Shown here one piece after another: positions 7,386 through 16,172 of a stretch of DNA of 64,000 nucleotides. Numbering within the stretch: the first letter of the stretch is position 1; every line of letters begins with the position of its first letter. Source of the stretch: Salinirubellus salinus (GTDB lineage Archaea; Halobacteriota; Halobacteria; Halobacteriales; Haloarculaceae); NCBI RefSeq assembly GCF_025231485.1, contig NZ_CP104003.1:2852001-2916000 (forward strand), read 5' to 3'. Made by a program: the position numbers and the translations under genes. The notes beneath the pieces were generated by a model. The model did no database searches and was not told where the DNA came from. It was given only the letters and a program-made list of their open reading frames with translations.

Positions 7386-9230
7386 ATGAGTGACCAACTG
7401 CCATCTCGGCGGCGGGTCCTCCAGCTGGTCGGTGCTGGCGCTGTCGGAGGGTTCGCTGGGTGTAGTCAGACGAGTTCGACCGAGACGCCCAGCGCTACCC
7501 CGCGGGGAGCGACAGACACGCCGACCGACACACCGACGAGCGCGCCGACGGACACCCCGACGGAGACGCCCACCGAGACGTCGTCACCGACGCCCGAGGA
7601 GTGCACTGAGGTCGGCGGCACCGTCGAGGCGGGGACCACGTTCGACGGCTGTTACCTCGTCACCGACACGCTCGACGTCGCCTCGGGGACGCTAACAATC
7701 ACGGCCGGTTCGGAACTGGTGTTCACCCGTGGGACCGGGATGGAGGTGCGCTCGAAGGGTGTCCTCGTGGCGCAGGGAACCGAGAGTGACCCCGTCACGA
7801 TGCGCGGTGAGACCGAGGACAAGGGGTACTGGGACGGCGTCGCGATCCACTCACGGAAGCCCGCGAACACGATGCAGTACGTCGAACTCTCGTCGGCCGG
7901 AGGGAGTCGCTGGGACCCGTGCTGCCCGCGGGCGACCAGTAAGGCTGGCCTCAACGTCTGGGACGACGGCATCGTGACCGTCCAGCACTGCACGTTCGCC
8001 GGCAACGCACGCTACGGGCTCGCGGCGACGTCGAGTGCAGACCTCCGGGACTTCTCCGCGAACACGTTCGCCGACAACGGTCGGGCACCGATGGCGACGA
8101 CGACCGACAACCTCGACGCGCTCGACACCGAGACGGAGTACGGCGATGGACCGGTCGACGTCCGGGCCAGGAACGTGTCGGACTCCGGAACCTGGCGGCA
8201 CATCGGCACCGCGTACCGGATGTATGGCCGCCCGGAGATCGTCGACGACGCCGTCGTCACGGTCGAGGCCGGATCCGTGTTCACCTTCGCCGAAGACGCT
8301 GGCATCCGGGTGGCTTCGGGGACACTCTCCGTTGAGGGGAGTGAGGATGCGCCGGTAGTGATGCGTGGGACGACGCCAGTCTCCGGTTTCTGGCGTGGTC
8401 TCTCGATCCAGTCGAAGAAACCGGACAATCGGCTGCAGTTCCTCGACATCGCCCACGGTGGCTCCGGGAACTGGGACCCGTGCTGTCCCAACAACTCCGC
8501 CCCGGCGAACGTCAACGTCTTCGACGACGCCATCGCCTCGATCGTGAACGTGACTTTCTCCGACAGTTCGAACTACGGCATGCTCCTCTCTTCGGGCAGT
8601 GAACTCGTGGAGTTCGCGCGCAACACGTTCCGGAACAACGAGGAGGCGAGCGTCTGGCTCACGGCGAACAACCTCGGCGTACTCGACGCGGCGACCTCCT
8701 ACGACGGCGACGACGACGCACCGGTCGTCGTCCGGGGCAACGACGTGACCGAGGACGCGACCTGGAAGTCTCTCGACACGAACCACGTGGTCGAGAAGAA
8801 CTCGACCATCACCGTCACCGGCGACGCCAGCGTCACGGTCGATGTCGGCGCGGACTTCCACTTCCGAGAGGACGCGGGCCTGCTCGTCGAGGATGGGGCC
8901 AGCCTCTCGGCGATCGGTGACCCGGCGGACCTCATCGTCTTCGAGGGAACCACCGAAGCAGCCGGGTGGTGGAAGGGTATCGCCTTCACCTCGCCCAGCA
9001 CCGGGAACGAGATAGCGCACACGACGATCGAAGACGGCGGCAGCGGCAAGTGGGACCCCTGCTGTCCCAACCAGAGCCGCAACGCGTGCATCAACGTCTT
9101 CGACGGCGGCTACCTGAACCTCCACGACTCGTTCGTTGTCAACTCCGAGAACTACGCCACGTGGGTCGACGGGAGCTCCACGCTCGACAGAAGCGACAAC
9201 ACGCTGATGGACCCGGCCGGCTCGGCCTGA
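7386..9230 (+). CDS. Tat lipoprotein with three beta-helix-type repeats
   Basis: This 614-residue protein has a twin-arginine signal (SRRRVLQLVGAG) and lipobox FAGC (Cys26). A Thr/Pro-rich linker follows to about residue 70 (TDTPTDTPT-type). Three units of about 190 residues then repeat, each with a hydrophobic strand, a G-W/Y/F-W-x-G-hydrophobic turn, an N-T-hydrophobic rung pattern and a strictly kept WDPCCP at about residues 176, 363 and 556. The rung pattern suggests a right-handed parallel beta helix outside the cell. The paired Cys suggest disulfide or metal binding. Function is unknown; it stands alone between repeats R4 and R5. Confidence 0.88.
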   Translation: MSDQLPSRRRVLQLVGAGAVGGFAGCSQTSSTETPSATPRGATDTPTDTPTSAPTDTPTETPTETSSPTPEECTEVGGTVEAGTTFDGCYLVTDTLDVASGTLTITAGSELVFTRGTGMEVRSKGVLVAQGTESDPVTMRGETEDKGYWDGVAIHSRKPANTMQYVELSSAGGSRWDPCCPRATSKAGLNVWDDGIVTVQHCTFAGNARYGLAATSSADLRDFSANTFADNGRAPMATTTDNLDALDTETEYGDGPVDVRARNVSDSGTWRHIGTAYRMYGRPEIVDDAVVTVEAGSVFTFAEDAGIRVASGTLSVEGSEDAPVVMRGTTPVSGFWRGLSIQSKKPDNRLQFLDIAHGGSGNWDPCCPNNSAPANVNVFDDAIASIVNVTFSDSSNYGMLLSSGSELVEFARNTFRNNEEASVWLTANNLGVLDAATSYDGDDDAPVVVRGNDVTEDATWKSLDTNHVVEKNSTITVTGDASVTVDVGADFHFREDAGLLVEDGASLSAIGDPADLIVFEGTTEAAGWWKGIAFTSPSTGNEIAHTTIEDGGSGKWDPCCPNQSRNACINVFDGGYLNLHDSFVVNSENYATWVDGSSTLDRSDNTLMDPAGSA

Positions 9231-9379
9231 GCGCCGGACGGAACGAAGCGACCGTAGGCCAGCGTTCGTCTGGCCGCTCGCTTCCGTCGACGTCGCTCTC
9301 ACTACACGAGCCAGGTCCGAGAGCGCGTTCGACCTCCCGAAACGGTCGACGTGGTGGGGCACCAGATCGTAATGGAATA

Positions 9380-9478
9380 GAATCGCGCCCTCTATCCAGC
9401 ACGGTCGCCAGAACTTGGTCGGATCCTGGCAGCAACACCCTGCTGGATACAGAGGGTGTATTCAGCAGCCCGGACATC
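9380..9478 (+). repeat. Dispersed repeat, copy R5
   Basis: Left core TCGCGCCCTCTATCCAGCACGG, central CTGGCAGCAACACCCTG, right core GGATACAGAGGGTGTATTCAGCAG followed by CGGACATCTT (also seen in R10). It lies in the 303-base gap between the beta-helix lipoprotein and the sensor kinase genes. Confidence 0.8.
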
Positions 9479-9533
9479 TTATTGGAAATTCAGAAAATAG
9501 TGTTATCAGACCCCGTATCCACGGAACTAACGA

Positions 9534-11186
9534 GTGGTACCTCCAGTTGGCGGCTTCGTGGCACTCTTCGGCTTGGCAGCATTCGCTTGCTTTGGCTCTC
9601 TGTGGCGTGTTCACCGCCTCGAAAATCCCGAAATCCGCCGAGGGCTCGCTGGGCTCCTCGTCACAAGCGGCCTCTGGGCTGCCATCGAAACCGTCCGTCT
9701 GATGATCGCTGCGCCAGAACTCAAGATCGGGCTTTATACTGTCGGTCTCGCCATCGGGCTCGCCACTGTCGGGGCATGGTTGTACTTCTGTTCGGCCTAC
9801 GCCGGCCACGACTATCACCGACAGTCGCTGCTCCGAACGGGAGCGCTCAGTCTCTATCTCACCGTCGTCGTCGTCAAGCTCACCAACCCGCTCCACCAGC
9901 AGTATTTCTCCGCGAGCGTCCTCGAGATGCCGTACCCTCATCTCGTCGTCGAACTCCTGCCTCCTCACTGGATCGTCACCGGTATCGCGTATGCGCTCTC
10001 TGCCGTCGGGCTCTACATGTTGTACGATACCTTGCACACGTCCAGATACGCGACCGCCTCACTCGGGGTGGTCGTGTCACTGACGGCGTTGCCGGTCGGC
10101 CTGACTCTGGCGGGCCACATCTGGTCGACAGTCCTCCTCGAACTCAGCTACGAACCTGTCGGAGTCGCAGCATTCGCCGTCGGCGTGGTCTACTTCGTCG
10201 AGGAGAAATTCGTCGCAGTGCCCACGTTTGGTCGCCAGCAGGTTATCGACAATCTGTCCGACCCGGTGGTGCTGCTGGATCGGGAAGGAGAGGTTCAGGA
10301 CTACAACCCTGCCGCTATACGGGCGTTTCCAGCGCTCGACGGTGAAGTTGGTCGGAGGCTCGAGATGGTTGCACCGGACCTCCTCGCGGCCAGCGACGAG
10401 AGAGGCGTTCTGACACTCACTCGCGACAGCCGCGACCGGTACTACGTGCGCAACGAGAGTCCAATCACCGTCGGGTCAGCTGCACTCGGGCGAGCACTCG
10501 TGTTCGTGAACGTGACAGACGTTGAGCAGCAACGTCAGGAGCTGGAGCGACAGAACGAGCAACTCGACGGGTTTGCAGATGCTATCAATCACGAGCTTCG
10601 GAACACGCTCGCCATCGTTCAAGGGAGTAACGAACTGGCGGCAACACGCCTCCCGCAGGATGCTGATCCAGTCGTGGCGGAGATGCTGGAGACGGTCGAC
10701 CGGACGGCAGATCGGATGGCACGGGTCGTCGGGGACTTGTCGTTGCTCGCCCGTCACGGTCAGAGTTTGGATGCCGTGAGCGACTGTCCGTTTCAGGAGA
10801 CGGTCGAGCGAGCGTGGCGAGATGTAGCCGTTGAGGGGCTCACACTGACGACCGACGGGGACGGTATCATCGAGGCGGATTATGATCGTCTCGTGGCGTT
10901 GCTAACGGAGGCGTTCCAATTCGCGGCGACGACGGACTCGACGACGGTGGCTATCAAATTACGCAATGACCAGGTCGTCGTAACGACCGACGGTGAGTCG
11001 ATTCCAGCCAGAAAGAGCGCGGAGGCGTTCGAGTACAACGCCGCGGTACCCAGTGCCCAAGCAGGCATGGCACTGCCGAATATCATGATGTTGGCCCGCG
11101 TGCACGGATGGAGTGCCAACATCGATGCCGCGTACGAGGAGGGGGTGCGTCTCGTGGTCCGAGGCCTGTCGACTGAACGGGTATGA
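9534..11186 (+). CDS. Membrane sensor histidine kinase, degenerate ATP-binding domain
   Basis: This 550-residue protein has about seven N-terminal membrane segments (to ~residue 225, the 7TM sensor type common in haloarchaea). A PAS domain follows at about 235-335, then a HisKA helix with phospho-acceptor His353 in INHELRN. The catalytic domain lacks key residues: the N-box Asn is missing in the helix LLTEAFQFAATT, the G1 box reads TDGESIP rather than DxGxGIP, and the G2 box (AQAGMALPN) lacks GxGxGL. ATP binding is doubtful. No response regulator is adjacent. The start is GTG 9534. Confidence 0.85.
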   Translation: MVPPVGGFVALFGLAAFACFGSLWRVHRLENPEIRRGLAGLLVTSGLWAAIETVRLMIAAPELKIGLYTVGLAIGLATVGAWLYFCSAYAGHDYHRQSLLRTGALSLYLTVVVVKLTNPLHQQYFSASVLEMPYPHLVVELLPPHWIVTGIAYALSAVGLYMLYDTLHTSRYATASLGVVVSLTALPVGLTLAGHIWSTVLLELSYEPVGVAAFAVGVVYFVEEKFVAVPTFGRQQVIDNLSDPVVLLDREGEVQDYNPAAIRAFPALDGEVGRRLEMVAPDLLAASDERGVLTLTRDSRDRYYVRNESPITVGSAALGRALVFVNVTDVEQQRQELERQNEQLDGFADAINHELRNTLAIVQGSNELAATRLPQDADPVVAEMLETVDRTADRMARVVGDLSLLARHGQSLDAVSDCPFQETVERAWRDVAVEGLTLTTDGDGIIEADYDRLVALLTEAFQFAATTDSTTVAIKLRNDQVVVTTDGESIPARKSAEAFEYNAAVPSAQAGMALPNIMMLARVHGWSANIDAAYEEGVRLVVRGLSTERV

Positions 11187-11277
11187 TTGTCACTTAGTCT
11201 GTTGCTGGATGCTACGATATTGTGGGTTGTTTCGGCTACCTCGTTCGATTTGACCAGCTCTCGACTGATTTGGTATC

Positions 11278-11316
11278 GTGGCCGACTCACGCTCTCTATG
11301 CAGCACGACTGCCACA
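11278..11316 (+). repeat. Dispersed repeat, copy R6 (left half)
   Basis: GACTCACGCTCTCTATGCAGCACGAC matches the left end. No recognisable right end follows. It lies between the convergent 3' ends of the sensor kinase and the phosphonate operon. Confidence 0.65.
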
Positions 11317-11426
11317 ATGTACCCTCCACTGAGGAGCTCGACAGTGCCGGGTATCCCTGTTCACTTCGACGTATCCGCCGGTGTCTATGATCGCTGAAGC
11401 ATGTCGACGCTGGCGGTGAATCTTGG

Positions 11427-11669
11427 TCAGGTCAGCGCCGTGGCCGAGTCAAGGCCGCCAGCGGTGACGCCCCGTGGGGATCCCGTCCGGTCGACCGGCT
11501 TGTCCGTCGACGCCACCGGCGTTAGCGTCGGGGTCGCTGTGAGCCCTCCGGCCTCCGATGGCCCCGTGAGCGCCACCGGAACACCGGGGGTTGCGACCAG
11601 AAATAGGAGGCCGAGGAGGAAGGCGACGACTGCCCCCGCGACGACGAGACGCCCGACAGGTCGGGCCAT
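11427..11669 (-). CDS. Small single-span membrane protein
   Basis: This 80-residue frame begins at ATG 11669, five bases after the HAD gene stop. It has one hydrophobic helix near residues 8-30 (VAGAVVAFLLGLLFLVA) and a Thr/Pro-rich hydrophilic tail. It is the last gene of the phosphonate-type operon. No family is recognised. It may be an anchored extracellular peptide. Confidence 0.55.
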   Translation of the reverse strand: MARPVGRLVVAGAVVAFLLGLLFLVATPGVPVALTGPSEAGGLTATPTLTPVASTDKPVDRTGSPRGVTAGGLDSATALT

Positions 11670-11673
11670 CGGC

Positions 11674-12345
11674 TCAGCCTCCAAGCAACGTCTCGAGGTC
11701 GGCCAGCGAGTCGAGCTCGGCAGCCGGATCGACAGCCGGGTCGATGTCGGCGTTGTGCTCGCGTCGTAGCAGCACCCCGTCGAGCCCGGCCCGCTCTGCG
11801 GCGAGCAGGTCGGTCTCGCGGTCGCCGACGTACAAGCCGTGGTCGGCACCGAGCGCCGCCACGGCCGCCTTCAGGTAGTGGGGATCGGGCTTGCGCCTGT
11901 GGAACCCCTCGACGCCGGGGTCCCGGCCGCGGACGAACGCGAACGGTGGCAGGTCGTGGTGGTCGACGACCGTCCGGACCACGCCGTCGTAGTTGTTGCT
12001 GACCAAGCCGAGTTGGTGGCGCTCTGCGAGCCCAGAGAGCGTCGCCACGTCGGCATAGCGCGTCCTCACGCCGGCTTCGACACGCTCGGCGAACCAGCGC
12101 TCGCTGTGACGCTCGCGGGTGTCGTAGAACGCCACCGGATCGACGCCGACGGCCTCACAGGCCTCGACGAACGCGCGATCGTACTCGTAGCCGGCGAGTC
12201 CCGCCCGCTCGGCGTCGGTGACCGTGAGGTCGTACTCCTCGAGCGTTCGCGTCAGTCCCGCCTCGTACCCGGTGGTGTCGTTGGCGTGCCCTTCCAGCAA
12301 CACGCCGTCCATATCGAACAGGACGACGCGGTCCTCGCTCGTCAC
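11674..12345 (-). CDS. HAD-superfamily hydrolase
   Basis: The gene starts at GTG 12345, whose GTGA overlaps the stop of the upstream permease. The 223-residue product has HAD motif I (VVLFDMDGVLLEG, with the DxD pair), a motif II region (LGLVSNNYDG), Lys in HRRKPDP (motif III) and motif IV (LYVGDRETDLLAAERAG). The helical cap between motifs I and II fits phosphoglycolate-phosphatase-like members. Cotranscription with a phosphonate-type transporter suggests it dephosphorylates an imported or derived organophosphorus compound. This role is inferred from context. Confidence 0.9.
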   Translation of the reverse strand: MTSEDRVVLFDMDGVLLEGHANDTTGYEAGLTRTLEEYDLTVTDAERAGLAGYEYDRAFVEACEAVGVDPVAFYDTRERHSERWFAERVEAGVRTRYADVATLSGLAERHQLGLVSNNYDGVVRTVVDHHDLPPFAFVRGRDPGVEGFHRRKPDPHYLKAAVAALGADHGLYVGDRETDLLAAERAGLDGVLLRREHNADIDPAVDPAAELDSLADLETLLGG

Positions 12346-13136
12346 CGTACCAGCGCCCTCGTGTACGCCGAGAGGCTCTCGGTCGCGACGACCACGCCGA
12401 GGATGACGAGTAGCACCGTCGCGACCGACTGCCACGCGAAGGCGTTGACCGCCCGAAACAGCTGGACGCCGATCCCGCCCGCGCCGACGAACCCGAGGAC
12501 GGTCGAGTCGCGGATGTTGATATCCCACCGGTAGATCGAGAGCCCGACCAGCGCGGGTTTCACCTGCGGGAGGATGCCGTAGAGCAACACCTGGACCGAG
12601 GACGCCCCGGCCGCACGAACCGCTTCCACCTGGCCGAAGTCGATCTCCTCGATCTCCTCGCCCAGCAGCTTTCCGAGGAAGCCGATCGAGCGGAAGGCGA
12701 TGGCGACCGCCCCCGCCAGCGGTCCCGACCCGAACAGCACGACGAAGAACAGCGCCCAGATGATGGTGTTGACCGACCGGCTCACGGTCACGACGAGCTT
12801 TCCGAGCCAGAACGTTGCGGCGTTCGGCGTCGTGTTCTCGGCAGCGAGCAGCGCCACCGGAATCGAGAGCACCAGCGCGCCGATGGTCCCCAGCGCGGCG
12901 ATCTGGATCGTCTCGATCAGCGGCCCGACGATTCGAGTGGTGTACGCCACGTCCGGCGGGTACATCCGGACGAGGAGGTCGCCGACCTCTCGGGGGATCG
13001 TCTCCGGTCTGACGATACCGATATCCATGAACTGCCAGGACCCGACCACGGCGACGGCGGCGACCACCGTGAGGACGAAGCGGCCGAGTCGCCGCCGGCG
13101 GTCGAACCGTTCCCAGCGGCGCTCGTCGGTCGCCAT
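12342..13136 (-). CDS. phnE: Phosphonate/phosphite-type ABC transporter permease
   Basis: This 264-residue membrane protein has about six hydrophobic segments. It carries the PhnE-type cytoplasmic loop that docks the ATPase (VEAVRAAGASSVQVLLYGILPQ) and the conserved end region IYRWDINIRDSTVLGFVGAGG. It is closely similar to the adjacent upstream permease, consistent with a duplication giving a heterodimeric channel. ATG 13136 overlaps the upstream stop by one base. Confidence 0.93.
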   Translation of the reverse strand: MATDERRWERFDRRRRLGRFVLTVVAAVAVVGSWQFMDIGIVRPETIPREVGDLLVRMYPPDVAYTTRIVGPLIETIQIAALGTIGALVLSIPVALLAAENTTPNAATFWLGKLVVTVSRSVNTIIWALFFVVLFGSGPLAGAVAIAFRSIGFLGKLLGEEIEEIDFGQVEAVRAAGASSVQVLLYGILPQVKPALVGLSIYRWDINIRDSTVLGFVGAGGIGVQLFRAVNAFAWQSVATVLLVILGVVVATESLSAYTRALVR

Positions 13137-13936
13137 CAGTTGTACCTCCGTCGGACGACTGCGCTCACGCCTTCAGCTACCAGCACGACCGCGATGATCG
13201 ACAGCAGGATGGCCGTGACGTACTGGTAGTCGTACCGGTTGAACGCGGTCAGAAGGACCGACCCGATCCCACCCGCACCGACGATACCGATGATGGTCGA
13301 CGTGCGGATGTTGATGTCCCACCGGTACACCGAGAGCCCGGCGAACCGCGGGATGATCTGCGGGACGACCCCGTACAACAGCGTCTGCACCGGCGACGCT
13401 CCGGAGGCACGCACCGCGTCGACCGACCCCATATCGATGTCTTCCAAGTCCTCGGCCAGCAGCTTCGAGAAGAAGCCGACCGTCTTGAACGTAATCGTGA
13501 GGATGCCCGCGAGCGGCCCGAACCCGATGGCCTTGACCGCGATGATGGCGACGATGATGGCGTTGAACGCCCGGGAGACCGATATGAATCCTCGGTTGAT
13601 CGCGTACAGCGGCTTCGGGGACAGGTTCTCCGCGGCCATGAACGCGATCGGGACGCTGAGGACGATGCCGGTGAGCGTCGAGACCATCGCCATCGCGACG
13701 CTCTCGAGCATCTTCTCGAGAATCCGCTCGGTCTGTCGCGGGGTCGCCGACGGGGGGAGAAAATCGCCCACCAGGGAGACGGCGCTCCCGAGCCCCTGTG
13801 CGATCCGTCCTGGGTCGGCGCCGACCCCGAACCCAGACCACACGAAGAAGCCGAGAATCCCCGCGTAGACCGCCCACTTGAGCTCTCGACGCCGAAAGAC
13901 GGTCGGGCGCTCCCAGGTGCGTTCGCCGGCCGCCAC
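13136..13936 (-). CDS. phnE: Phosphonate/phosphite-type ABC transporter permease
   Basis: This 266-residue permease is paralogous to the next gene. It shows the same docking loop (VDAVRASGASPVQTLLYGVVPQ) and YRWDINIRTSTIIGIVGAGG. It starts at GTG 13936, one base after the stop of the ATPase gene. With PhnC and PhnD it should form the importer in the cytoplasmic membrane. Confidence 0.93.
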   Translation of the reverse strand: MAAGERTWERPTVFRRRELKWAVYAGILGFFVWSGFGVGADPGRIAQGLGSAVSLVGDFLPPSATPRQTERILEKMLESVAMAMVSTLTGIVLSVPIAFMAAENLSPKPLYAINRGFISVSRAFNAIIVAIIAVKAIGFGPLAGILTITFKTVGFFSKLLAEDLEDIDMGSVDAVRASGASPVQTLLYGVVPQIIPRFAGLSVYRWDINIRTSTIIGIVGAGGIGSVLLTAFNRYDYQYVTAILLSIIAVVLVAEGVSAVVRRRYN

Positions 13937-13937
13937 G

Positions 13938-14777
13938 TCAGCTCTCCCCCTTCAGCGATCGATCGGCCTCCGCGAGGACCCTCTCGTCTTCGTCCGTCTC
14001 GGCGGACGTGTCCGCCTTCCTGCCAGTGTTGTCGGGGATCTCCGCGCCACGGTACACCTGATCCAACCCTCGCTCGTCGAGTGCGGCCGGCGGCCCTTCG
14101 AAGACGAGCTCACCGTCGTGGAGGCCGACGATACGATCGGCGTGCTCGATCGCGAGGTCGACCTCGTGGATGTTGATCAGCACCGGCACCTCGCGCTCGG
14201 CGGCGATGTCGGTCAACAGCCGCATCACCGTGTTCGACGTCTCGGGGTCGAGACTCGACGTCGGCTCGTCGACCAGCAGAATCTTGGGCTGTTGGATCAC
14301 GGCCCGCGCGATGCCGACCCGCTGGCGCTGGCCGCCGGAGAGTTCGTCGACGCGTTTGTTCTCCATGTCGCCGAGGCCGACCCGCTCGAGGATCTCGTAG
14401 GCCCGCTCGATGTCCTCCGCCGGGAACGACCGGCGGAACGCCTTCCAGGCCGATACGTACCCCAGCCGGCCCGTGAGGACGTTCTCCATCACGGTCAGCC
14501 GCTCGACCAGGTTGTACTCCTGAAATATCATCCCGATGTCCCGGCGGGCCGACCGAAGCGCGTCGTCACCGAGGGACGTCAACTCCGTGTCGTCGAGGTG
14601 GACCTCGCCGCCGGTGGGCTCGGTCAACCGGTTGATACACCGGATGAACGTGCTCTTGCCGGCCCCGCTGGGACCGATCATGGCGACGGTCTCGCTCCCC
14701 TCGACGGACGTCGTGACGCCTTTCAGCGCCTCGTCGCCCGTCGGGTAGGTCTTCTGCAGGTCGGTTACCCGGAGCAT
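13938..14777 (-). CDS. phnC: Phosphonate/phosphite-type ABC transporter ATPase
   Basis: This 279-residue ATPase has Walker [10 protein letters not shown] (about 35-43), Q-loop [11 protein letters not shown], signature LSGGQRQR, Walker [13 protein letters not shown] and an H-loop (INIHEVDLA). The order and the Q-loop wording are typical of PhnC. It begins immediately after the phnD stop. A ~40-residue charged C-terminal extension follows the domain. Confidence 0.95.
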   Translation of the reverse strand: MLRVTDLQKTYPTGDEALKGVTTSVEGSETVAMIGPSGAGKSTFIRCINRLTEPTGGEVHLDDTELTSLGDDALRSARRDIGMIFQEYNLVERLTVMENVLTGRLGYVSAWKAFRRSFPAEDIERAYEILERVGLGDMENKRVDELSGGQRQRVGIARAVIQQPKILLVDEPTSSLDPETSNTVMRLLTDIAAEREVPVLINIHEVDLAIEHADRIVGLHDGELVFEGPPAALDERGLDQVYRGAEIPDNTGRKADTSAETDEDERVLAEADRSLKGES

Positions 14778-15965
14778 CTACGATCCCAGCGCGCTCTCGG
14801 TGTACTCGACGCCGTTGTAGCCCTGGATGATCATGATGTCCTTGAATACCGTCCGGTAGTCGATCGGAACGAACTGGTCGTAGCCGGTTCGCTCCTGGAA
14901 GGCCGTCCCGGCGAAGTCAGACTCGAGGTACGCACGCTCGATTCCCGCCTGGATTTCGGGTTTGAGATTGTACCGGTAGGCAACCGGTCCGTTCGGGAAC
15001 GGTGCCGACGCCCAGACGACTTTGAAGTCGTCGAAGCTCAGATCGCTCTGTGCCTCGACGGTGTCGACCATACAGGTCGAACAGATGGGGCCGGCGTCGT
15101 AGTCGCCAGCCGCGATGCCGCGGGTCGTGTTGCCGTGGCCGCCCGAGAAGTTGACCTCGTAGTCCTCCTCGGCAGTCACATCGAAGTACTGGTCGAACAG
15201 AGCCGACGGAGCCTGGTGGCCGGAGTTCGACGCGGGCTCGGAGTGGCCGACTGTCACCTCGTCACGGGCGAAGTCCTCGACGCTCTGGATGTCGTCGGCG
15301 TCGGCGCGCGTGGTCGCGAACAGCCGGTACCCGAAGAGCTTGTCGGGCGTGAGGCCGGCCGCGAACGGGACCGCCCCAGCCAAGTTGACGGCGAAGGCCG
15401 TCGTCCCGGTCGAGAAGTTCGCGATGTGGGCCCGTTCCGAGCGCATCGCCTCGACCGACGCCGCGTAGCTGTTGACCTTGCTGAACTCGACGGGCTTGCC
15501 AGTCTCCTCCTCGATGCGGTCGAAGACGGCCTGGAAGTCCTCCTCGAACCGACCCTGGACGTCCTCGCTCGGGCTCTCGGTGAACACGAGGGTGTCGGGG
15601 TCGAGCAGTTCGTCCTCGTTGTCGGGCGTCTCCCGGACCGGCTCACCGTGGGGAACCTCGTCGACCTCGCGGTTGCGCATGTTCTCGAGGTCGACCGTCG
15701 ACCCGCGCTGGTAGTCCGCGTCGACCAGCGCCGACGACAGGTAGTTGTTCTCCTCCCAGGCCGGACTCGCCGGTTCGAAACTGCCCGAGTCCGCGAGCAT
15801 CGGGTCACCGCTGGAACCGCCAGAGCCGCCCGAGCCGCCGGAACTGCCCGCCCCCGAGTCCCCGGAACTCAAGTTCCCCATACACCCGGCGAGTCCGGCC
15901 GCCAGTGCGGCCGCGGAACCCTTCAGAAACACACGCCGTCTGTTATCGCGTCCGTCGTCAGACAT
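14778..15965 (-). CDS. phnD: Phosphonate/phosphite-type substrate-binding lipoprotein
   Basis: The product of about 395 residues has a Tat-like signal (NRRRVFLKGSAAAL) and lipobox LAGC, followed by a Ser/Gly linker. The body matches PhnD-type binding proteins: FTESPSEDVQGRFEEDF, NSYAASVEAMRSERAHIANF and GHSEPASNSGHQAPS. ATG 15965 is preferred; a GTG three bases earlier is in frame. Phosphonate, phosphite or phosphate esters are all possible ligands. It is the first gene of the operon, behind a promoter with overlapping palindromes at 15991-16020. Confidence 0.93.
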   Translation of the reverse strand: MSDDGRDNRRRVFLKGSAAALAAGLAGCMGNLSSGDSGAGSSGGSGGSGGSSGDPMLADSGSFEPASPAWEENNYLSSALVDADYQRGSTVDLENMRNREVDEVPHGEPVRETPDNEDELLDPDTLVFTESPSEDVQGRFEEDFQAVFDRIEEETGKPVEFSKVNSYAASVEAMRSERAHIANFSTGTTAFAVNLAGAVPFAAGLTPDKLFGYRLFATTRADADDIQSVEDFARDEVTVGHSEPASNSGHQAPSALFDQYFDVTAEEDYEVNFSGGHGNTTRGIAAGDYDAGPICSTCMVDTVEAQSDLSFDDFKVVWASAPFPNGPVAYRYNLKPEIQAGIERAYLESDFAGTAFQERTGYDQFVPIDYRTVFKDIMIIQGYNGVEYTESALGS

Positions 15966-15990
15966 CACCTGAGTGGTAGGATTTCCACTT

Positions 15991-16020
15991 TAATATTCTG
16001 TCGAATATTATATATATTCG
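15991..16020 (-). promoter_or_regulatory. Palindromic operator and TATA region of the phnD operon
   Basis: Two perfect inverted repeats overlap. TAATATTC (15991-15998) pairs with GAATATTA (16003-16010). CGAATAT (16002-16008) pairs with ATATTCG (16014-16020). They share the middle half-site and cover the AT-rich promoter 25-55 bases before phnD. A dimeric repressor competing with TBP is the simplest reading. A further small hairpin (ACCGGA/TCCGGT) follows at about 16039-16057. Confidence 0.65.
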
Positions 16021-16172
16021 GCACAATATGTGTGTTTTACCGGATTTTTTCTCCGGTCCGTTGGTCACCCTCCTGTTGCCGGATTGTAGATATATAGGCA
16101 TAGGCGCGGGTCGGGTGAGCCCTCTTCCCTATCGCAGCAAGCGGTTTCATCAAGGGCTTCCCTGCGTTGGGT

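Noticed and set aside
13878-16097. 739-codon plus-strand open frame
   Set aside because: Antisense to the phn operon; Arg/Val/Asp-rich shadow produced by high GC, with no domain.
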